Assembly: GCA_020466095.1 (NCBI GenBank)
Contig: CM035806.1
Coordinates: 139,052,475 to 139,116,474, forward strand
Direction of reading: 5' to 3'
Origin: Chlorops oryzae
Taxonomy: Eukaryota; Arthropoda; Insecta; Diptera; Chloropidae
DNA: 64,000 nucleotides
Under the pieces are notes generated by a model. That model was not told the origin of the DNA and made no database searches. It worked only from the letters and a program-made list of their open reading frames with translations. This document shows, piece by piece, positions 56,002 through 64,000 of this stretch. The position numbers were made by a program, and so were the translations under genes. How positions within the stretch are numbered: the first letter of the stretch is position 1; the number at the start of each line of letters is the position of its first letter.

Positions 56002-58221
56002 TATACTTTATTTTATGAGAGACATAAGAACATGAATAGGAATTCAAATACTTTCTTGATGATTCAGCTACCAAAACAATTTTGTCCGAAGAAGAGGATA
56101 TATCCTAATAGCAAAGAGAGATGTTTCACACATTGATACGCCATGTGAATCTTTGGAGGAAGAATGATGGGGAATGGATATTTGACCCATAACCATAATT
56201 TTCCTTGCCCTATCTATTTAAAAAAAGGAGAATTATAGTCTTGAAAAAAAGTAAATTCCCCGGGGATATTCAGAATCGAGCTGAAAGTAATTAATCTTGG
56301 TGGAAACAAAAATTGCTACTTTAAAACTATAACCTTGAAAAGCGCAGCACAACTACACTGTTCATAGATTTTCATGTCAATATTAATTGAACGGTAACTT
56401 CCACATCATTTAAAATGTCAATTTTGCCCGGTTAATCTCTAAGTTTATTGTTCGCAGAGCTTATTTTTATCAAGATCTCTCTAGATATTCTAATCTGACG
56501 AGATAATGAGAGAGATTTGCGTTTCAAATAACAGAACTTTAAAATTATAATAAATTTTATTTTTTATATTAATAAAAAAAATGTTACAAAAATAATTTGC
56601 ACACATAAAGCTGAAAACAGTCCACTACTGATTGCTCATACAGGATTTTTGTGAATATTCAAATATCTTAATTAGAGATTTTTCGGCCATTCGTTGACAG
56701 AGCTGTAAATGAATTGATTCATTTGAGGCTTATATGCTTGCCACACCTAGATCGAAATTGAGCATTTTCCGAACAAAATTTAAATTGCCTCGATTTCAAA
56801 TGTCAAATTTGTTCTGAAATTTTTTGAAATTGAGCAATTTCGATCTACTTTTTGGCAGGCATATTAAGTCGCTTTCATTCCCAGCTAACAATTTCAAATT
56901 TTTTGAATTGAATTAATTTCTATGAGACAAGAAAATTGAATTCAAACAATATGGGAATTCATTCGAACCCTCGAAGGAGTGAACTCTGAGAACTTCTTTG
57001 CGTTAACTGTCAAAATACATGGAAGCTTTGACGGCTGTTTAAAAAGTTATCAAAGTTCACTAAGCGATTCTAATGAATACCTCGTAATGAAATTTCTTTG
57101 ATATGAATACATGGAAGCTTGAATGTTTAAAATTTCAAATTATTTTGATTTAATGAAACCTTAATGTTGTTAAATGTAAATTTGATTATGATAAGGGTGA
57201 TTGTTTTATTTTTATTTTTTTCATACCGACCACCCACGTGGGGTATTTGGTCTAAATGCTCATTTACATACTATACGAGAGGTTTTCTAGCATTAAGGCT
57301 TATTTCTTTAAAGAATTCATCGTGTCCTTTTTAAATACAAAATAGATATTGAGTTAATATATCAAAGCTGTATGTTTTTTTATTCAAAACGCGAATGCCC
57401 TATTTTACAAGCTTTCATTTAACTTATTGAATTTTAACTTTACAAGACAAATATTTGAACAAAGCAACGTATTCTTGGTAAAATGGCAAGTGGTCATAGA
57501 TACTTCCATAGATTCAAGTTTGTGAATTTTTATGTCTAGTATTAGTTGACTGTCCCTTACTATTGCAGTTCCTTTTGAGTATATGTAGTTATATAGTATC
57601 TGATTTTTCACATACCATATTATTGTAAATAGTAAGCAAGTGTTTTTTTTTTATTTTGAAACCAGTCTTAAATATTTAGAATATAAAACAAAGCAACATT
57701 TTCTTTGTCGCCAAGAAACATTTTTGCATGTGTAAACTTTGACGAAATATCAAATAAGGGCTTTAGAAGTTTTTGGGAGACTGTCTCCCTAATGACGACG
57801 TGGACATTGCGACTTACGTGCGAATCAGCCGTAAACCAAGCGTTCCGGAAGTTTTCGAAACTGTGATCGACCTTTTTACAACCGAATAATCGCCTAGTCG
57901 GCCAAAATCGTAACCGTAATACCTCTTAAACTTTAACCATTCCATGAACTATGAATATTTCTTTAAAAATAAGTGCCCTTGTTCTTCACTTAAAACCGAA
58001 TGATATGTTGCTGCGTTTTGACGCACGTGACCTGTCAGTCACTTCACAATACGCCAGCTTAAAAGACGTTTATATTAATGATTATAGCATAATTGCACAC
58101 AAAATCATTATTACTAACACATTTAACTTATCAAATAACAAACGTACACAAATAAATTTATGTATGTATATCTCTTATAATACTTGTTTCATACTGTGTT
58201 GCAGCTACCCTTGCATTTACC
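56002..58221. other. Spacer between mariner relic and peptidase gene
   Basis: Contains a fragment of the 34066 MITE end (56248-56283) and an about 105-bp hairpin (AGATCGAAATTG near 56748, CAATTTCGATCT near 56838, bounded by TTGCCA and TGGCAGGC). Otherwise unrecognised AT-rich DNA. The frames at 57405-57611 and 57951-58241 are not supported as genes. Confidence 0.5.
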
Positions 58222-59133
58222 TTAATCTTCTTCATGGTTAACGATCTCCTCGTGCAATTGTCGAAGACATTCTTTGATAATATTTAAAAGAGCAAGACTT
58301 ACCATTCGCGAAGATAAAGGTTCATCGACCTTTGGAACGTGCACAAAAAGCGTACGCAAATTATCATAGTCTAAGGACTTGAGATATATATAGCCACATA
58401 GATAGTTGCCGACATTCTTAGAAGTTATGGCAATCGCTTTACATTGCTTTGCTGAATAGTCCTTTAAATTATCATCCAAATCGCATGCTACGGAGCAAAT
58501 TTTTTCCACATTAAAATGTGTCAACTTAACGTCATTGTGAATGCCATGACAATTCTTGAGGCAGGCCGACGAACGTTTAAGTCTCTTGCCCGCATAATCA
58601 GGACGACAAAATTTATGATTATACGCAAGCTTTTCAATATAAATACATTCAGCGCTACCACTAACACCGCAATGAATAACGAGCTAAGAGAGTGAACATA
58701 AAAATCAAACCATATAACAATATGAATTAGTAACGTACATCAGGTTTTCGTGGCCATATCTCTTCTACAGCCTTATCAACTGCGTCGTATTCAACAGGTA
58801 CTTCGATTTTCTCAATCAAATATTTAGTATCCATATGATTAAGCGAATCAGGCAATAGGCGTACAGCCTCCCAGCTGGCATTAACTGAATTTGTAGAAAA
58901 ATATCAAAATGGAAATTTCAAATGACCCGAATTAAAATATTTGTGACATTTTTTTTTTTTTTTGCCAAAAAGATTGCAATATGCTCAATGTTATTGCTTG
59001 ATGCCAAATTTTGTTTACCTTCTTCATGCCCTTGGAAAACACCGAAGCCCGTAACGATGATCAATTTTGTTCCGTTTTGCGCCTCTTGGGCTTCTTGATC
59101 AATATTCGCACTTTCTTTTCCTGCGTACTCCAT
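58222..59133 (-). CDS. Pyroglutamyl-peptidase I-like, three exons
   Basis: Exons 59019-59133, 58739-58884 and 58222-58683, joined at GTAAAC/TTCAG and GTACGT/CTTAG with matching phases (1, then 0), give a 240-residue cytosolic cysteine peptidase of family C15. Such enzymes remove N-terminal pyroglutamate from peptides. Visible motifs: [20 protein letters not shown] (the GFGPF..N.S region), [20 protein letters not shown] with the presumed catalytic Glu104, [15 protein letters not shown] with Cys183, and LFVHVP with His202. Cys-to-His spacing is 19, as in mammalian PGPEP1. A 15-residue longer segment lies between Glu and Cys. The start is the ATG at 59131-59133; upstream GTG is not used. The C-terminus is rich in E and D. 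Confidence 0.9.
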
Positions 59134-61317
59134 CACTTGGCGATAGAAATTAATCTAATAATGCTCATGCGAACAACTTTATTGCCCTTTTTATGGTTTT
59201 TTCTAAATGACGTGAATTAGAAAGCATGTGTTATAATTATAAAATGATTCTTAAGCCTAGGTTGTAATATGGCAGCAGTTTAAAAAACATTAAGCTAACC
59301 CTCCAGCAAGGCGGACCTCATAGAAGCCACAATTAGAGTCGTAGGGTTTCGTTTAGGCACTTAAAATATGCGTACGAGCTCCACCTTTCCGTATTAGGTC
59401 TATCTGGTTGGCTATTTTATACGGTAATTGAGTTATGGCCCGAAATATGGGGCAAAGTAGAGAAAATTGACTTTTTGCACATTTTGGGCCATATCTCGGA
59501 AACGCTACTTAAATCTATCAAACCATTGACGTTTTTGGAATGAGGGAGCCCTAAGCTAACATAAAATAGCCAATAGAAAAAAGGGCATGAACAACATTTT
59601 TTTTGTAGCATTGTGTTATACATTGGAAGGGGTATAATGGAGAACTAGTTCTGGTGAAGTTGGAACTAGAAAAACGCCAGAGTTTATCTACTGGGACTTT
59701 CTGCAGGGAATATAGAGCATTGCTAAAGGTTTTGACGAGCACAACGGAATGGTTAGGTGTAAACCAGTCTAATTATCCTATTTTCGTCGGCTGACAGTGA
59801 AAGGCAAGGAATTTTCCAATTTCCGGAACACCTGATTTATAGATTTGTAAACATAAGCCATATTATTTTAATATAAAAATTTTAAAAATTAAAGAGATAA
59901 ATTTGAATAAAAATAGATGAGCATGTGACTTTAAAATGTTTTTAAGTCTAACGATTAATTTGATGTCTTTTTAACTATGATTCTATTACACTCCAGCCAC
60001 ACCCCAGCAGTTATTTGTAACCGACGGTAATGCAAAAAGTAATTCAAAAGGCGTACTGTTTATGCATTACAGAATCGATTATTTTTATCACGGCGATGTC
60101 CTAGCGAATGTAATGCATGCCTATTTGCATTACCAGTTGTACGAAAAGTAATCGAAAATACTTGATTTTGTAATGCATTAATATTTGCATTCTCAAGTAA
60201 TGCTATAGAAGTATTTAACGCTTTGCTTTGGGAGTGAACATATTAGGCAACACATTAACTTTTCGATTACCTCTCCTTGCAAATTTGTTCAATTTACTTT
60301 GCATTCCATTTTGCATTCCTATTTCATCGATGAAAAAATGCATTGCATTTCCTAAATAACTGCTGGGACGTTCAATTTTTGCCTTTCAAGTTCCCATACA
60401 CTCAAAACATTTCACTAACACACTCACACTCCTAGAACTTGAACACCAACTTGACTTCAATTTTTCTTTCAAGCTCCGTTTCAATTTTACGTTCAAGTTT
60501 TTAACAGCTGATCATAGTTGCATTCAAAGTTGTTTCCTTGATGACGGCATTTTGAAATTAAAATTGCCTTTCAAGTTGCGTGCAGCCTACGTCATAGCAT
60601 CAATTTTAAAGAATTTTGACAACCAGTAGGTGTCCAGTAGTAGGAATCCTCGCTGAGGAGATCCCAAATTAAATTGAACACAACCAACAATTACGAGGGA
60701 GTACTACGTACACATGCTATATGTCTCGCAATATTGTACTTTGGACTTTATTCATAAGCTATAAAAATCCAGATTATAATTTGGCATATATATTTGTATA
60801 AAAGCCTAGCTTATAATGAAGCAGGTGCACTTTTAGTTTCATTTCTGTTTTCGAATACTGTTGCAAATACTTCATAAAAACAAGGAAAATTCAAATAGCA
60901 ATGCTAGGATTGGAAGTTTTGAACTTAAAATATATAGCTTGAAGCAACATCACAGTCTATCGAATACCGAACAGCGCAAGAACAAACAAAAGAACATGTA
61001 TGGTCTCAGATTCCAAAGGTTAAGTGAATAAAATAATCTAATCTTTAGCACTTTTGGTGTAAATAGTTGCGACTTATAGAGCAATGGGAATGAAAATTAA
61101 ATAAATTTATAAAAGAGTTTTGCGGTAAGAATTTAAATAGGTTAAATTTTCTTTTCCATGAACATTATTGAAATGAAATATGTACTTTGCAGATAAAGAG
61201 AGAAACGAGCATTTGTCGAATTTCCCACGCAAGGAGGTTTTTTTCGAAATATCAAAGTTGAAACGAGCCCACTAACAAATTGATTGGGAGGGTTTTTGAG
61301 GAAGTACAGTTTTAAAA
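59134..61317. other. Intergenic region between divergent peptidase and Pex3 genes
   Basis: Promoters of both genes should lie here, but no clear core motif was identified. It includes a possible 165-bp inverted pair (TTGGCTATTTTAT at 59409, inverted at 59559-59571), a MITE at 60003-60367, and a CTTGAAC/GTTCAAG-rich stretch at 60370-60590. Confidence 0.5.
60003..60367. mobile_element. 365-bp MITE with CCCAGCAGTTATTT ends
   Basis: CCCAGCAGTTATTTGTAA at the left and inverted AAATAACTGCTGGG at the right. The interior is full of GTAATGCATTA and TTTGCATT motifs in both orientations. AC flanks both ends, which may be chance. It belongs to the group of families with CCCAGC termini. Confidence 0.8.
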
Positions 61318-62469
61318 ATGCTAACGAGTCTACGCAGTTTTTTAACACGACATCGCCGTAAATTCATAGTCACAGGGATTATTATCGGCGGAACGTATAT
61401 CGCCCTACGTTATGCTCAACGAAAACTTATTGAACTACAGGAGCAGAAGGCACGTGAATTCTTTGAGAATACACGACGCGTACAGCATTTTGAGTCAACT
61501 GAACGTACTTGCAATCAAGTTATTATAAGCATGGGCACCGAACTATGCTCGATTATATTACGTGAATGCAGTACGGATGAACTGCTCGAGAAATTACGAC
61601 AAAATCCAAGTAATAAACGTGAATTGTGGGAGGAAATGAAAATTGTCTCGTTTACACGTCTAACAACGATAATTTATGCCTCATCGATGCTAGCGGTAAC
61701 ACTGAGGGTTCAATTGAATCTTTTGGGTGGCTATTTATATCGTGACATAACGACCGAGGAAAAGAAAATTTCGGATGAAATTAAACAACAATATCTTTCG
61801 ATAATAAGATATTTTTTACAAGACGGTGGTCTGAAGGCACTTATTAGTTTGATACGACAAAAAGTAACGCATCTCCTGAAGGCAATTCCATTGAATCAAC
61901 GTTTCAGCTTAAATGATTTAGAACAATTATTTTGGTCATTACAAATGAACATAAATAGCGATGTTGTCGATGATCCCAATTCGAAAATGATCAAATATAT
62001 GTTACCAATACAATTGCCAACGGAATACGATGCCTATGGAAAATCATTGAAACGTATGTTTAACGAGACGCTCGATCTCCTTGAAAGTGATGATGCGTGC
62101 ACTGTCTGTGCCTATAATGTTTGTCGTGGCTTTTCAATAGCGGCAGATGCGATTGCCGAAAGTTTCGGAGAAACGAAAAGCGAACAAACTTCCAACAGCG
62201 AACCATTATCGAAAACTGTGAGTGACAACACAATTTCCGAATTCATTTCAGATTCAAAGAAATCACAAGTCAATCAGATTTTTAATCCGAATAACATGGA
62301 ATTGGCACTCGCCAAGATCATACCTATTCTTAGTGGACTTACATCGCATGGTTTCGATGCACAATCAAGACCACAAAATTTAGCAACTTCATTGATCACG
62401 TTCTATGTGATCGCCGAAAAGTGTAAAATGCTCGGTGCCAACGTCTACGAATCGTTTGCAACATCCTAA
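61318..62469 (+). CDS. Pex3: Pex3, peroxisomal biogenesis factor 3
   Basis: A 383-residue single-exon gene. Pex3 sits in the peroxisomal membrane and docks Pex19 loaded with membrane-protein cargo, so it is required to make peroxisomal membranes. The N-terminus MLTSLRSFLTRHRRKFIVTG has the basic stretch and single membrane segment (about residues 16-33, IVTGIIIGGTYIALRYAQ) that target it. Family hallmarks follow: QRKLIELQEQKAREFFENTR, FESTERTCNQ, ELWEEMKIVSFTRLTTIIYA and LLGGYLYRD. A hydrophilic, S/E-rich insert at about 283-325 precedes the C-terminal helices. Length matches fly Pex3. Transcribed away from the peptidase gene. Confidence 0.96.
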   Translation: MLTSLRSFLTRHRRKFIVTGIIIGGTYIALRYAQRKLIELQEQKAREFFENTRRVQHFESTERTCNQVIISMGTELCSIILRECSTDELLEKLRQNPSNKRELWEEMKIVSFTRLTTIIYASSMLAVTLRVQLNLLGGYLYRDITTEEKKISDEIKQQYLSIIRYFLQDGGLKALISLIRQKVTHLLKAIPLNQRFSLNDLEQLFWSLQMNINSDVVDDPNSKMIKYMLPIQLPTEYDAYGKSLKRMFNETLDLLESDDACTVCAYNVCRGFSIAADAIAESFGETKSEQTSNSEPLSKTVSDNTISEFISDSKKSQVNQIFNPNNMELALAKIIPILSGLTSHGFDAQSRPQNLATSLITFYVIAEKCKMLGANVYESFATS

Positions 62470-64000
62470 GGAGAGAGACATATTATTATATTGACAATCA
62501 AAAAAACAGGGATTCGCGACGTCACACGCATTATAATGAAATTCTCTAATTGGTCTTGGGGTCTTCGGGTTGGATCGGCTTTATGGCATGTCGCAGTGTA
62601 ATCAGCAGCTTTTTAAGGGAACAAAACACGTTCTTGGATTTTTATCAGAAGCTACATTTCATTCCTCGTGGTTTTGATAAAACCAAACCAAGCACGAAAC
62701 ACTATTTTTAAGATAAACGTATAAATTTGAATATGAATATGAATATGAATATGATGTTGTATGTCTTTTTAATTATATGCTGATATTTTGAATTAGTTTT
62801 ATTAATAAACTATTAATCTTACAGTGTCAAAACCATCGGTTTCACTCTTCAATGTTTCAATGAAAGCTGTTGATCGAGGGCATGTTATATTTTACCCCTC
62901 CAACAAACATTTCGGCTCGAAGGGGATGTGAATTTTGAATTACTGCGTGACCTTAACGTGACCTAAGCGATGTCCCAAAAGGACATCGATGGATATCATC
63001 AATGAAGATTTATCAACAGTTGGCCATAGCTAAAGTGGTTGTATCAAATGTTGAAAAAAAAAAAAAAAAAACACCGAAAAAACTAGATCTGGCCTAGGAC
63101 GGAAAATAAGACGCTAGGAAGAGTAGGACGGAGGGAAATCGAAAAAAAAAAAACATTAACGAAATGAATTATTTAGGGCTTTGGGTTGACAGAGATTTCC
63201 CATGTAATCATTAATTCTTTCTTTCGTATAAAACTAAAAAAATTTCGCGTACTTTGCAATTCGCTTTAAATTCTCTAACGGCTTTCGTTGATAGTAAATT
63301 TTGAGCATTCGACTATTTCATAGCTTATATGGATGAACAAGGGTGAGTGCAGTGCGTCGTGAGAAATTCAAGTTAAGGGTGCATTTTCTTAAAAAATTTC
63401 TCCTTACAGGCCAATTTCGACAGCTGCGTAACTCATATTAGGGGCTTTTTGTTTTGCAATGAACACTGGCTCTCAAAAAATTGAAAAACGATGTCTTAAA
63501 AAGTTCAAAATTCTTTTACCGAATTAACATACAGGAGAGCGCATAGACTCAAAATAGATAGAGGGAGAGAGAAACAGAGACAGAGAGGCACACACACACA
63601 CACACACATGTGCGGTGTGAAATAGAGTGTCTGAGAGAGAAAGATTTTCATTAATAAAATCTATAAAATATTTGTAAAGCATTCGTATTCGTATATTTGT
63701 TGTGCTCTTTTAGCTTTGCATACAAAATAACGACGCCGTCATGTCTCTCACGACTATATTACAGAGTGTAAAGAAGGCGGTGGAAACTTGAATAAGAAGG
63801 AGAACCGCAAAGGATATCGGTCGTGTTGGTCGAATCAAATACGCTATAAAACGATTCACCAATATCCATTTCATGGAATATGCGAAAAAAAATAAACGAA
63901 ATTTTCGAAGCATACTTCATGGCACATCATGAAGAAATTCGGCGTGTAACTGAATTTCTTCTATTTTGATCTAATATGGTTGCCACACGTAAATAGATCG
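62470..64000. other. Pex3 3' UTR and downstream spacer
   Basis: AATAAA at 62804-62809 is a likely Pex3 poly(A) signal, about 335 bp after the stop. GAATAT repeats at 62729-62752, A tracts near 63053-63070 and a (CA)n at 63590-63608 follow. No further gene is recognised before the window ends. Confidence 0.5.

Overview
The window is nuclear DNA of a higher fly (Schizophora). A tephritid fruit fly is my best guess, but I cannot prove it from sequence alone. Reasons: intron-bearing genes with GT..AG borders, AT-rich spacers, dipteran DRE (TATCGATA) motifs, and a dense layer of small inverted-repeat transposons (MITEs) of the PIF/Harbinger, hAT and mariner types. There are no bacterial-type operons, no CRISPR array and no rRNA genes.

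Five protein genes are supported. (1) A SERHL-type alpha/beta hydrolase, minus strand: a 10-codon first exon at 31135-31164 and the main exon at 26622-27629, separated by a 3.5-kb intron packed with transposons. (2) Pdi, protein disulfide isomerase, minus strand, exons at 45814-45961, 37802-38106, about 36719-37680 and 35245-35316, ending in KDEL. (3) Alg2 mannosyltransferase, plus strand, 53786-55076, with a one-base frameshift. (4) A pyroglutamyl-peptidase I-like gene, minus strand, three exons in 58222-59133. (5) Pex3, plus strand, 61318-62469. Pdi (ER folding) and Alg2 (dolichol-linked glycan assembly on the ER) both serve the secretory pathway, Pex3 serves peroxisome membrane biogenesis, and the other two are hydrolases. 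They look like ordinary housekeeping neighbours, not a cluster.

Layout. 1-26 kb has no convincing gene. It holds interspersed repeats, a very large imperfect palindrome (arms 12981-15013 and 15304-17306) and several inverted-repeat elements. 26-31 kb is the hydrolase gene. 31-34 kb is a nest of hAT-type MITEs with exact 8-bp target duplications. 35-46 kb is Pdi, whose last intron carries about 1 kb of a TATATATCTCTC satellite and whose first intron carries microsatellites and a 22-bp minisatellite. 46-53.4 kb is back-to-back inverted-repeat elements, including PIF/Harbinger-like ones, one split by another transposon. 53.8-64 kb holds Alg2, a mariner relic, the peptidase gene and Pex3.

The most unusual observations are: the ~2-kb-arm palindrome, a possible hairpin-RNA/endo-siRNA source; two different inverted-repeat elements that share one core bracketed by tRNA-like sequences in opposite orientation, with a third element carrying another tRNA-like module; a clan of six or more element families whose ends begin CCCA, mostly CCCAGC; and coding breaks in Pdi and Alg2 that look like base-level assembly errors but should be tested. 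All identifications come from reading the sequence; no database was consulted.
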